From an uncultured bacterium (GTDB lineage Bacteria > Planctomycetota > Uabimicrobiia > Uabimicrobiales > JABWCH01): a stretch of DNA of 24,148 nucleotides. Below the pieces are notes generated by a model. It was given only the letters and a program-made list of their open reading frames with translations. It did no database searches and was not told the DNA's origin. Position 1 is the first letter of the stretch, and each line of letters starts with the position of its first letter. Below are positions 1 through 7,695 of this stretch, in pieces. The translations under genes were made by a program, and so were the position numbers. The stretch lies in contig CALKWO010000400.1 in NCBI GenBank assembly GCA_938003875.1, forward strand, positions 1-24,148, in the 5' to 3' direction.

Positions 1-10
1 CTTGATTTCA

Positions 11-39
11 AAAAAACGAGAATTTTTTTCTCGTTTTTT
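11..39. terminator. Strong hairpin with T-tract, probable terminator
   Basis: A perfect 12-bp stem (AAAAAACGAGAA at 11-22, its complement at 28-39) closes a 5-nt T loop. A-runs on one side and T-runs on the other allow termination in either direction. It probably ends a gene lying left of the window. Confidence 0.6.
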
Positions 40-50
40 AATGACAATAA

Positions 51-449
51 CATAACTTCATCGCTCATCCTGAACAAACCGGGTACGAGCAGGATGGCGA
101 ATCGTTGATTGATGCTTACGAAATATGGTCAGAACTCTTTGAATCTCAAAAAAACTTAGACAATTTTTACGCTGACCGTTATTCGAAATACGAATACCAT
201 CCGGAATGAAAACTTGGAGACATGCAAAACTCTGGAAAAGCTCCTCCCTCAAAATCCCCCTTCTCTTTTCTTTTCAACTCCATCTCCTATTTCCAACAAG
301 GCGATAAAGCTAAGGCATTGCGATTCTCGAAAGAAGCCTACGAAGAGAGTGCAAGAATTTTAGGCGAAGATCATCATCATACGCTACAAATGAAAAAAAA
401 CAATCTCTATATCCAAGAAGAGCTATTTATCGATTATTTTTTTTTGTAA
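51..449 (+). pseudogene. Decayed 3' end of a TPR-repeat protein
   Basis: One frame is open from 51 to 449 except for a TGA at 207-209. After the TGA it could restart at ATG 222, giving 75 residues. That part ends in a TPR-like helix pair (YFQQGDKAKAL.FSKEAYEESARILGEDH) and a tail (NNLYIQEELFIDYFF). The same tail occurs, out of translation, just after the stop of the STAND-TPR gene at 7474-7570, so this is the 3' end of a paralogue of that gene. The 52 codons before the TGA read like protein but I do not recognise them, and they have no ATG. The final TAA (447-449) lies inside the -35 element of the next promoter. A short translated 222-449 peptide cannot be excluded. Confidence 0.5.
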
Positions 450-475
450 CAAATTTCTGCTTCAATAGGTCTATA
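443..475 (+). promoter_or_regulatory. ECF-type promoter, site 1 (SLATT-RyR gene)
   Basis: TTTGTAACAAA at 443-453 and GTCTATA at 469-475, with 17 nt between GTAACA and GTCTAT. Four other sites in the window share the motif and exact spacing. The AAC-type -35 and GTC-type -10 resemble ECF (RpoE-like) promoters. From here to about position 580 the sequence also resembles the leader and first codons of the sigma gene (minus strand, 22844 down to about 22765). Confidence 0.75.
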
Positions 476-567
476 TAGGAAAATGGTTGCAAACTTTTTG
501 TCAGGAAGAATGTTTTTAGAAAGGATTGGCTATGGAAGAGAAAAGATTTTGCGGAGGGGAAAAAAGC

Positions 568-1818
568 ATGGATTTAAACGAGGAATACAACAAGAGGCTT
601 ACGTATTATGAAGAGGCATCTGCAAGGAGCAAGAGGCAATTCTATACAATATGGTTTGTCATTTTTTTTCTGACATGGGCATCGTTTCTTATGGCGATTT
701 TGTGTACGGACATAAAGCATGTTGTGGGAATTTCTTTCCTTCGATGGACAATCGTTCTATCCAGCTTTGTTACCTTTGTTTTGACATTGTTGCAGATATT
801 GGGAGGCTTTCGCAAGAGTTGGATTGTATGCAGGGCAGGAGCTCAGATGCTCATAGACTTTGCCATAAAATACAGGGCAGGGTTGGCTCCCTACAATGAC
901 AAAAATGCAGAAGAATTTGCAGCAAAAGAAATGGAGAATATAGATGCTGTTATCAAAAAACTGCAAGCAAAGCCAGGCATACAGATACTCTGGCAGATCA
1001 TCCAGGGTGTGCCAGAAGAGCTGAAAGAAGAATTTACTGATATAAAACGAAACGATCTGAAAACCAGGCTTACCTATGAAGAGTATTGCAAAGGCCGTAT
1101 CCAGAGCCAGCAGAAATGGTTTTTGACCAAAGCCCAAAAATATGCCCGATACTTCCTGGGTTTCCAGCTTGTGATTCTAGCGGCCATGCTTTTCTCTCTG
1201 GCTTGGAATACATGGGTAGGCTACACTGTCAGAGTGACTGCTGCCACAAGTACAATTATCCTATGTATGATTGCGTTTCGGGATTTTCTGGATTGCCGTT
1301 CCCTGGCTTTGCGATACTTTGCAGCAGCAAACAGGCTGAAAGCATTGCTGAAGCATACGCAAGAAGACAGAAACCTGGGCGTAGACATACAAAGATGCTT
1401 TCCTAATCTGATCCAGGGAGTGGAAGCAACATTGCGCTCCGAGTTCCAATACTGGTACGCAGCAGCAGGTGGCCCGCTGAAGTTGCAAGGTGATGCGATC
1501 TTCCAGCCATGCAACTTACGAGAAGAACGAATCGAAACCTATCAGCCTAGCCCTATGGATACTAGAAAAATTCGTATTCCCGAATCTCTCCATCCTGCTA
1601 TCGAAATCCTTGCTCGACACAACCATGATGTATGGGCGCAAGGCCGAATCAAAGAGGGCTGGAGCTATGCTCCCACAAGAGACGATGTTCTCAAAAAGCA
1701 CCCTGATCTGGTACCTTATGAAGAATTGTCCGAAAGCGAAAAAGATTACGACCGCCGCAGCGCAGAGGCTACTCTGATGGCTATTCTTTCTATGGGATAT
1801 AAGGTCGAGAAAGGCTAG
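568..1818 (+). CDS. SLATT-RyR membrane protein, predicted effector
   Basis: The 416-residue protein has two pairs of hydrophobic helices, at about 27-46/58-79 and 193-213/219-238, each followed by a long amphipathic helix; this is the layout of tandem SLATT (SMODS and SLOG associating 2TM) domains. Residues about 335-412 form a RyR domain, with HNHDVWAQGRIKEGWSY, RDD, KKHPDLVPYEEL and EKDYDRR. SLATT domains are predicted pore-forming effectors, and prokaryotic RyR domains are predicted to sense nucleotide-type ligands, so a ligand-gated inner-membrane effector is likely (inference). ATG 568 is chosen for its strong GGAGGGG ribosome site 8 nt upstream. ATG 532, with AAAGGA, would add 12 residues (MEEKRF...) that resemble the start of the sigma gene. 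It follows ECF promoter site 1, and a damaged copy lies at 7696-8482. Confidence 0.85.
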   Translation: MDLNEEYNKRLTYYEEASARSKRQFYTIWFVIFFLTWASFLMAILCTDIKHVVGISFLRWTIVLSSFVTFVLTLLQILGGFRKSWIVCRAGAQMLIDFAIKYRAGLAPYNDKNAEEFAAKEMENIDAVIKKLQAKPGIQILWQIIQGVPEELKEEFTDIKRNDLKTRLTYEEYCKGRIQSQQKWFLTKAQKYARYFLGFQLVILAAMLFSLAWNTWVGYTVRVTAATSTIILCMIAFRDFLDCRSLALRYFAAANRLKALLKHTQEDRNLGVDIQRCFPNLIQGVEATLRSEFQYWYAAAGGPLKLQGDAIFQPCNLREERIETYQPSPMDTRKIRIPESLHPAIEILARHNHDVWAQGRIKEGWSYAPTRDDVLKKHPDLVPYEELSESEKDYDRRSAEATLMAILSMGYKVEKG

Positions 1819-1892
1819 AAAAGCGAGTAAATAATTCTTTGAAGATGTCAAATCCAAAATTAAGGAAAAGAGAATCACAGATAAATATAGAT

Positions 1893-1933
1893 AAGTCTAT
1901 ATTCCATATTTTATATAAAAATAGACTTTTTCT
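1893..1933 (+). terminator. Possible terminator after the SLATT-RyR gene
   Basis: AAGTCTAT (1893-1900) can pair with ATAGACTT (1921-1928) across a 20-nt AT-rich loop, followed by TTTCT. The stem is short and the loop large, so support is weak. Confidence 0.3.
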
Positions 1934-1964
1934 ATATTCTGTATTAGCCAAAGTGATCTTGTGC

Positions 1965-1997
1965 AAAATGAGCAGTGTTATGAAATAGCATCTGCTC
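1965..1997. repeat. Dispersed 33-bp repeat, copy 1
   Basis: This stretch, with core AGTGTTAT...AATAGCATCTG, closely matches 12141-12174 (same strand, four substitutions and one small indel). Both copies are intergenic, at the edges of compositionally distinct gene blocks. Origin unknown; it may be the remnant of an element or a conserved regulatory site. Confidence 0.5.
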
Positions 1998-2023
1998 GTC
2001 CAGCCATCAATAGTTTTCAACCT

Positions 2024-2052
2024 AATATAATTTGACATTGTCCAATTATATT
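2024..2052. repeat. 29-bp interrupted palindrome over the end of the nuclease gene
   Basis: Arms 2024-2036 and 2040-2052 pair over 13 positions with one mismatch around a central ATT. It covers the stop codon of the YhcG-type gene. It lacks a T-tract on the minus strand, so it may be a protein-binding site or element boundary rather than a terminator. Confidence 0.45.
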
Positions 2053-3335
2053 AAAGAGTAAGATGTGGCACGGCCACACCCTGATACTTTGATCCAACCT
2101 TGCCTTTGTCCCTGACGAACTTGTTGTCTCAGCTCTTTTGTACTTAGATTAAGTTTTTTTCTAACTTCCAACGGAGTAAGAGATGGAAATTTTTTAAGTA
2201 GCTCATGTAAATTTTTTTCTTGAGATTCATGAAATCCTTCATCTGAAATCTCCCATCGTGATTTTGCTTCTTTAACAGCACGATGGAGATTTTCTTCTAA
2301 AAGATGTCGAGATGGAAGCTTGGTCCAGTATTCTGCCACATTGATTCTATCTTCTTTCAACTTCATAAGTTCTATCACCTCTCTTGATTTTTCCGCACAG
2401 AGAATCAGACCTACAGGCAAATTTTCTCCTTCTCTCATTTCATATTTTTCCAGATAACGCAAATAAAGCTCCATTTGTCCCTTGTGTTCAGGTTGGAATT
2501 CGCCCATCTTTAGCTCAATCGCCACAAGGGATCTAAGTCCGCGATGGTAAAATAAAAGGTCAATGTAGAAATCTTTATTGTCTATGGTAATTCGTTTTTG
2601 GCGGCATAAAAATGCAAAATCATTCCCTACTTCTATAAGAAACATCCCTAACTTATGTAAAATAGCATTTTCAAGGTCAAGCTCACTGTAGGTATCTTCC
2701 AATCCCAGAAAACCAAGCAGGTAAGGATCACGAAAAACCAATTCTGTCCCAATTTTTTCTTTGCAGTGCAGGGAAGAAAGCTCCTTTTTGATGGTTTCTT
2801 CTGGTTTACGGGAAATCGCCGTACGTTCATAGAGCATACTCCGTATGCGGTCTTTGAGAATACGAACACTCCATCCTTCATAAGCAGACATTTCCAGATA
2901 AAAATTTCTCTTAAGCTCGTCTTTAATATAAATTAGCTCTCTAAAGTGAGACCAACTCAATTTTGCACACACTGTGTTCAAAATGTTGTCATTTGGGAAA
3001 ACTTCAATAAAATGAAGCATGTGAAAGAGATTGCGTGAATTAAATCCTTTTCCATAGAACGATATTAGCTTTAAGGCCAGAGATTCTATGACTTGTTTTC
3101 CATATTCTGCCTTCTTATTTTTGAGCATGTCTTCTTTTATTCTTTTTCCAATATGCCAGTATAGTTCCACCATTTCTCTGTTTATATGAGCAACTGTTTT
3201 ATACCGTGCTTGTTCGATCATAGATGAAATATCTTGAAACAATTTTTCTTCTGATGAAGATTGTTTTATCTGTATATCTAACACATTGTCAATATTTTTG
3301 TTAATAGAACGTAGTATTTTTTCCTTTGTTTTCAT
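2046..3335 (-). CDS. YhcG-type (DUF1016) PDDEXK nuclease
   Basis: This 429-residue protein has the two-part layout of the YhcG/DUF1016 family. Residues about 35-170 are the helical N-terminal domain (INREMVELYWHIGKRI, SRNLFHMLHF, LSWSHFRELI). Residues about 200-345 are the nuclease domain, with catalytic-type D259 (YIDLLFYHR) and E274-L-K276 (VAIELK). An extra tail, about 375-429, looks like a small winged helix (LTPLEVRKKLNLSTKELRQQV, GRATSYSL) that could bind DNA. The family is linked to endonuclease activity and occurs in restriction-modification and defence islands. ATG 3335 is preferred over an upstream TTG at 3371 because an AGAG-type ribosome site precedes it. It is divergent from the XRE gene across a long inverted repeat. 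Composition is AT-rich, as in other mobile cargo. Confidence 0.88.
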   Translation of the reverse strand: MKTKEKILRSINKNIDNVLDIQIKQSSSEEKLFQDISSMIEQARYKTVAHINREMVELYWHIGKRIKEDMLKNKKAEYGKQVIESLALKLISFYGKGFNSRNLFHMLHFIEVFPNDNILNTVCAKLSWSHFRELIYIKDELKRNFYLEMSAYEGWSVRILKDRIRSMLYERTAISRKPEETIKKELSSLHCKEKIGTELVFRDPYLLGFLGLEDTYSELDLENAILHKLGMFLIEVGNDFAFLCRQKRITIDNKDFYIDLLFYHRGLRSLVAIELKMGEFQPEHKGQMELYLRYLEKYEMREGENLPVGLILCAEKSREVIELMKLKEDRINVAEYWTKLPSRHLLEENLHRAVKEAKSRWEISDEGFHESQEKNLHELLKKFPSLTPLEVRKKLNLSTKELRQQVRQGQRQGWIKVSGCGRATSYSLI

Positions 3336-3377
3336 AAGTTTCTCTAGGGAAAAGGTACAGAATATAGACAATATAAT

Positions 3378-3420
3378 AATATAAACTATAATTATATTAT
3401 ATACAATTATAGTTTATATT
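3378..3420. promoter_or_regulatory. 16-bp perfect inverted repeat between divergent genes, candidate operator
   Basis: AATATAAACTATAATT (3378-3393) is repeated as its exact reverse complement at 3405-3420, separated by 11 nt. It lies between the divergent nuclease and XRE genes. This fits a dimeric-regulator binding site, with the XRE protein the obvious candidate (inference). It could also form a hairpin in transcripts of either strand. Confidence 0.55.
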
Positions 3421-3490
3421 TCAATATAAAATTGACTTTTGTATTTCCTCCGATTAGAATTATGCGCATAATAGATTCATAAAGGAAAAG

Positions 3491-3775
3491 ATGATGGAAA
3501 AAATCGGAGAAATCATTAAAATTGGTAGAGTTAGAAAAGGGTTAAGTCAGGAAGAATTGGGGAAAAAGCTTGGTATCTCTAAAAATTCGATTTCCGCATG
3601 GGAAACAGGAGCAAAGTCTCCTTCTTGCCCAATGCTATTTAAGGTAGCAGACATCCTTGATCTTGTTCCAGATTTATTCCCTGGGTATATCAAAGAAGAA
3701 GATGCGTTTTTTAAAATCCATGCCAGGTTAAATCAAGTAGAAAAAAAATTGGGCATAACATTCTCAGAAGAATAA
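3491..3775 (+). CDS. XRE-family helix-turn-helix regulator
   Basis: This 94-residue protein has an N-terminal Cro/C1-type helix-turn-helix at about residues 7-60, with the usual motifs RKGLSQEELGKKLGISKNSIS and WETGAKSPS. A short tail, about 65-94 (AFFKIHARLNQVEKKLGI), is probably a coiled-coil dimerisation helix. Ribosome site AAAGGAAAAG precedes ATG 3491; a second ATG at 3494 is equally possible. It is divergent from the YhcG-type nuclease, with a perfect inverted repeat between them, so it probably regulates that gene and itself. A terminator follows. It could instead be an antitoxin-like partner, but nothing here tests that. Confidence 0.88.
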   Translation: MMEKIGEIIKIGRVRKGLSQEELGKKLGISKNSISAWETGAKSPSCPMLFKVADILDLVPDLFPGYIKEEDAFFKIHARLNQVEKKLGITFSEE

Positions 3776-3821
3776 GGATAATTCTATAGAAAACTGCAAA
3801 GTAAACAAAGGATTCCATGTC

Positions 3822-3852
3822 AAGAATGGCAAGAAATTATCTTGCCATTCTT
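3822..3852 (+). terminator. Rho-independent terminator after the XRE gene
   Basis: A perfect 12-bp stem (AAGAATGGCAAG at 3822-3833, complement at 3841-3852) with a 7-nt loop, followed by TTGTTTTA. Nearly the same stem occurs at 14304-14339. In both places an ECF-type promoter begins about 55 nt after the stem. Confidence 0.8.
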
Positions 3853-3905
3853 TTGTTTTAGGGTGAAAAACTTGCCTACAAAAAATTCTAAAATATTCCT
3901 ACTAT

Positions 3906-3938
3906 TTTGTAACAAACGTTTGGGAAAAGGGGTCTATA
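3906..3938 (+). promoter_or_regulatory. ECF-type promoter, site 2 (STAND gene)
   Basis: TTTGTAACAAA (3906-3916) and GTCTATA (3932-3938) with the shared 17-nt spacer. GTCTATA ends 58 nt before the ATG of the STAND gene. Confidence 0.75.
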
Positions 3939-3996
3939 GGGGCATAATGCTGTGTTATTGGGAAATTATAGAAATTTTTTTTAAGGAAAGAGCGAA

Positions 3997-6900
3997 ATGA
4001 AAACATTCAGGCTGTTTATCTCTTCGCCCTTTGCTGATTTCAAGCGGGAGAGGGATGCGATTCAAGAAAAGGTGTTGCCTGTGCTGATGAGATTGTGCCA
4101 TAAGCATGGTTTTGGGTTTATGCCTATAGATTTGCGATGGGGCGTGGCAGAAGAGGCGCAATGGGATCAGAGGACAATGGAACTGTGTTTGAATGAAGTG
4201 AAGGCTTGTAAGGCAGAGCCTCATCCTGATTTCGTGATTCTGGTGGGCAATAGATATGGCTGGATTCCTTTGCCCTATATGATCGAGAAAGCGGAATTCG
4301 AGGAAATATACCAGCATATCGGAAAAGCAGACCAGGCTTTTGTTATGGAATGGTACAGGCTGGATGAGAATGAGATTCCTGCTGGCTATGCCTTGCAGAA
4401 AAGGGAAGGCGGATATGGGGAATATGAAGCCTGGGAAAGAGTGGAGAGCAGGCTAAGAGATGCCATACAAGGGGCAGTGGAAAAAACAGGTTTGGGGGAA
4501 GAACAAAAGGAAAAATACTTTCTCTCTGCCACAGAGAGGGAGTTTAGAGAGTATATCCAGGATTTTTCCGAGGAAAAGAAAGAATGCCTTCTCGTGATAG
4601 ACAGGGAAATCGAGAGCAACAGACTGGAATCAGGCAAGTTTTTTGACAATCATAAGGAAAGGCTGGCTTGCTTCAAGCAAGCCTTGAAGCAAAAGGCAGC
4701 AAAGGAAAATGTGCTGGAACTACGCACAAACCTGGAAGGGGAAAATATATCGAAAATACATATCCCAGAGCTTGTAGAAAAGCTTACTGCAAGGCTTTCG
4801 GCGATCATGAGAAAAGAAATCGAAAGGCTGAAAGATCAAAAGCCTGTTGAGGAACAAGGCATCCAGGAATACCATAAAAACCAGCTCGCTTGCAATATTT
4901 TAGGAAGAGATAAAGAAATACAGGATATCCTGGACTATACTCAGGCAACTTCTGGCACACAGCCTCTTTTTGTCTATGGCACTTCTGGTATCGGGAAAAG
5001 CTCTATTATGTCCAAAGTGATCGCTAAGACCAGCAACGCCAGGGTAGTCTACCGTTTTTGCGGAATCAGCCAGGAATCCTCTTCTACCAAATCCCTCCTG
5101 ACTTCGGTTCTTCGGGAATTGGGAAGAGAACTCCAGCAGGAAAAGTCAGAAAAAACAAGCATGAAAATTTTAGACAGAGAGAAAAAAGACACGTTCGAGC
5201 AAGATGTATGCAATGCACTTCTGGAAATCCAGGAGCCAACGATTCTCTTCCTGGATGCCTTAGACCAGCTTGGAGACAAGAGCCAGTGCGAATGGCTGCC
5301 TTCTACTTTGCCTTCGCATATCAAGATCGTTGTCTCTGTACTCTACGACAAAAACTACCCCGATTCCTGTTACTACTACAACAAGCTCAGGGAGAAATTC
5401 AGCAATTTTAATGAAATCCAACCTCTCCAGGATCAGGAAATTGCCAGGCAAATCCTTCTTTCTAACCTGAAGGAACACAACAGAACCTTGCAACCAGACC
5501 AGATCGTCTATATACTGAGCCTGTATGCCAGGGTGAATTCCCCTCTGTACCTGAAAATCGTAGCCCAGGCAAGCCGATACTGGAGTTTCAAGAATAAAAA
5601 CCTGAACCTGGCTTCAAGCCAAAAAGAAGCCATCCAGGAATACATAGAGAATCTAACCAGCCTTTTCCACCATGACAAAATGCTCATAGAAAGGGTATTT
5701 GGCTATCTCTACGCTTGCCGAGGCTCATTGAATGAATCCATGCTCTATGAAATCCTCTCTCAGGACGAAGAACTGGTAAAAAGGGTCGAAAATCCCTACC
5801 ACAAAAATCTGACAGGCAAGCTCCCCACAGCCGTATTTGGCAGACTCAGCTACCAGATCGCTCCCTTTCTCAAAGAGGATAACAAAGGCAACCTCCGCTT
5901 TTTCCACAGAGAATTCGGAGAGACCGCTAAGAGCCTCTATTCCTACTCCCTCTCGCAAAAGTTGCTTGCTATTTTGGAAAAAATGATAGACATCGATTCG
6001 CTACAAGAACAAAGAGAAGCCTTGACAAACTGCCACCTTTTGTCCCTCACACAACAAAAACGAGTGTATGCAGAGAAGAGAATACAAAAACAGGTTAAAT
6101 ATATTATAGAAATGGTAAATAAAGAAGAAGAATGGGTAAACTATTATCTGTTGGTTTTGAATGAAGATGGACTTCACTATCATTATAAAAATGACAGCTT
6201 TTGGGCTATTGCATACCTGGAAGTGCAATGGGAAATTCTCAAGACCATGTATGAAAAGAACCCATATCGCTGGGCTGATGTCTACACAGCAGCTCTAAAC
6301 AATCTTTCATACTCTTATTTCGCCCAAAATTGGGTAGAGGAAGCCATAGTATTGCTAGAGAAATCGCTGAGTATCCTCAAAATCATGTATAAAAAGAACC
6401 CAAATCAATGGGCTGAAGCCTACACGATGGCCCTAAGCAATCTTGCATTTTCTTATAAAGCTCAAAACCTACTAGAGAAAACTATAGTGTTGGAAGAGGA
6501 ATCGCTGAAGATACTCAAAGTGTTGTATGAAAAGAACCCAAATCGATGGGCTGATCTCTACACTACAGCTTTACTCAATCTTGCATCCTCTTATAAATAT
6601 CAAAATCGGATAAAAGAAGCCATAGAATTAGAAGAAAAATCTTTCAAGATACTTAAGGCATTATATAAAAAGAATCCAAATCAATGGGTTGAAGCTTACA
6701 TTTTAGCCCTGTTCAATCTTGCACTCTCTTATAAAGAACAAAACAGGATAAAAGAAGCTGTAGCATTGGAAGATAATTCCTTAAAGATACTTAAGCCGTT
6801 GTATGAAAAGAACTCAAATTTTTGGGTTAAATACTACACTATAGTCATGAACAATCTTGCATTCTCTTATAAAATCCAAAATCAGGTAGAGGAAGCCATA

Positions 6901-7473
6901 GAATTGTTTGAGAAATCGCTGAGGATACTAAGAAGCCTATATGAAAAGAACCCAGATCGCTGGGCTAAAGACTACACTTTAGCACTAAGCAATCTGGCAG
7001 TCTCTTATAGCAAAGAAAATAGGGTAGAGGAAGGCATTATATTGCTAGAAGAAGTACTTAAGATACTCAGTCCATTATATAAAAAGAATGCAAATTTTTG
7101 GGCTGAAGCCTACACTTTAGCTATGAACAATCTTTCATCCTTGTATGGCAAACAAAATAGGGTAGAGGAAGCTATTGTATTGTTAGAGAAATCGTACAAA
7201 ATACTCACAGCCTTGTATAAAAAGAGCCCAGATCGCTGGGTTAAATATTACACTTGCAACTTAAATAACCTTGCAATTTTTTATAAAGAAAAAAAAATCG
7301 AAAAAGAAGCTATTGTATTGTTACAGAAATCGTACAAAATACTCAAAGCAGTGTATAAAAAGAACCCAGATCAATGGGCTCAATACTACACAAGAGTCCT
7401 AAATAATCTCGCACACCTTTATGAAAAACAAGGCGATAGAGCTAAGGCTTTTGAATTTTTTAAAGAAGCCTAA
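3997..7473 (+). CDS. DUF4062-STAND ATPase-TPR protein, predicted sensor
   Basis: The 1158-residue protein begins with a DUF4062 domain (about 3-110: RLFISSPFADFKRERDAI, LVGNRYGWIPLP), also found in eukaryotic TEP1- and NPHP3-type proteins. A STAND/NACHT-like ATPase follows, with Walker A G328-TSGIGKS-S336 and Walker B ILFLDALDQL (D420). A helical region leads into about nine TPR-like units of 46 residues from residue 751. STAND proteins usually recognise a ligand with their repeats, oligomerise and activate the attached domain, so this is probably a signal receptor. Start ATG 3997 has AAGGAAAG upstream. It follows ECF promoter site 2. The last repeat is cut by TAA 7471-7473 where the paralogous tail at 339-341 has a TAC (Tyr) codon; homologous frame continues to 7593. 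The shortened protein may still work. Confidence 0.85.
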   Translation: MKTFRLFISSPFADFKRERDAIQEKVLPVLMRLCHKHGFGFMPIDLRWGVAEEAQWDQRTMELCLNEVKACKAEPHPDFVILVGNRYGWIPLPYMIEKAEFEEIYQHIGKADQAFVMEWYRLDENEIPAGYALQKREGGYGEYEAWERVESRLRDAIQGAVEKTGLGEEQKEKYFLSATEREFREYIQDFSEEKKECLLVIDREIESNRLESGKFFDNHKERLACFKQALKQKAAKENVLELRTNLEGENISKIHIPELVEKLTARLSAIMRKEIERLKDQKPVEEQGIQEYHKNQLACNILGRDKEIQDILDYTQATSGTQPLFVYGTSGIGKSSIMSKVIAKTSNARVVYRFCGISQESSSTKSLLTSVLRELGRELQQEKSEKTSMKILDREKKDTFEQDVCNALLEIQEPTILFLDALDQLGDKSQCEWLPSTLPSHIKIVVSVLYDKNYPDSCYYYNKLREKFSNFNEIQPLQDQEIARQILLSNLKEHNRTLQPDQIVYILSLYARVNSPLYLKIVAQASRYWSFKNKNLNLASSQKEAIQEYIENLTSLFHHDKMLIERVFGYLYACRGSLNESMLYEILSQDEELVKRVENPYHKNLTGKLPTAVFGRLSYQIAPFLKEDNKGNLRFFHREFGETAKSLYSYSLSQKLLAILEKMIDIDSLQEQREALTNCHLLSLTQQKRVYAEKRIQKQVKYIIEMVNKEEEWVNYYLLVLNEDGLHYHYKNDSFWAIAYLEVQWEILKTMYEKNPYRWADVYTAALNNLSYSYFAQNWVEEAIVLLEKSLSILKIMYKKNPNQWAEAYTMALSNLAFSYKAQNLLEKTIVLEEESLKILKVLYEKNPNRWADLYTTALLNLASSYKYQNRIKEAIELEEKSFKILKALYKKNPNQWVEAYILALFNLALSYKEQNRIKEAVALEDNSLKILKPLYEKNSNFWVKYYTIVMNNLAFSYKIQNQVEEAIELFEKSLRILRSLYEKNPDRWAKDYTLALSNLAVSYSKENRVEEGIILLEEVLKILSPLYKKNANFWAEAYTLAMNNLSSLYGKQNRVEEAIVLLEKSYKILTALYKKSPDRWVKYYTCNLNNLAIFYKEKKIEKEAIVLLQKSYKILKAVYKKNPDQWAQYYTRVLNNLAHLYEKQGDRAKAFEFFKEA
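6247..7473 (+). repeat. Tandem 138-bp (46-residue) TPR units, about 8.9 copies
   Basis: Units begin at 6247, 6385, 6523, 6661, 6799, 6937, 7075, 7213 and 7351. The consensus is roughly LYEKNPxRWAxxYTxALNNLAxSYxxQNRVEEAIxLLEKSLKIL. The period is exact and nucleotide similarity between units is high, which suggests copy-number change by recombination. The ninth unit is incomplete because of the stop codon. Confidence 0.85.
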
Positions 7474-7695
7474 GAAAAGAGTGTTAAAGTCTTAGGAGAA
7501 GAGCATTATACACAAAAAATGGAAGAAAACAATCTCTATATCCAAGAAGAGCTATTTATCAATTATTTTTTTTGTAACAAATTTCTGTCTTAATGGGTCT
7601 ATATAGGAAAATGGTTGCAAACTTTTTGTCAGGAAGAATGTTTTTAGAAAGGATTGGCTATAGAAGAGAAAAGATTTTGCGGAGGGGAGAAAAGC
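7438..7695 (+). repeat. Duplicated TPR tail and promoter leader, copy 2
   Basis: This stretch matches 301-567: the last TPR codons, the NLYIQEELFI tail, the ECF-type promoter, and the leader with its AAAGGATTGGCT and GGAGGGG ribosome sites. Together with the dead gene that follows it forms a second copy of the unit at 301-1818. Both start codons of copy 1 (ATG 532 and 568) are ATA here (7660-7662 and 7696-7698). Confidence 0.8.
7571..7603 (+). promoter_or_regulatory. ECF-type promoter, site 3 (before the dead SLATT-RyR copy)
   Basis: TTTGTAACAAA (7571-7581) and GTCTATA (7597-7603), 17-nt spacer. The motif is intact although the gene behind it is dead. No terminator is evident before the TIR-like genes at 8583 and 9745, so it may now serve them. 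Confidence 0.7.

Noticed and set aside
58..252. Minus-strand open frame of 64 residues at the left edge
   Set aside because: It overlaps the TPR debris in the opposite direction; no ribosome site, no family resemblance, and the plus-strand frame looks more protein-like.
526..567. TTG 526 as start of the SLATT-RyR protein
   Set aside because: TTG has no well-placed ribosome site, whereas ATG 568 has GGAGGGG at 8 nt; ATG 532 remains a second option.
757..1137. Antisense open frame of 126 residues opposite the SLATT-RyR gene
   Set aside because: It is a shadow of the plus-strand gene, with no ribosome site and no recognisable domain.
6247..7473. Regular tandem repeat considered as a CRISPR array
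   Set aside because: The 138-bp period is coding, in frame, with no unique spacers; it encodes TPR-like units.
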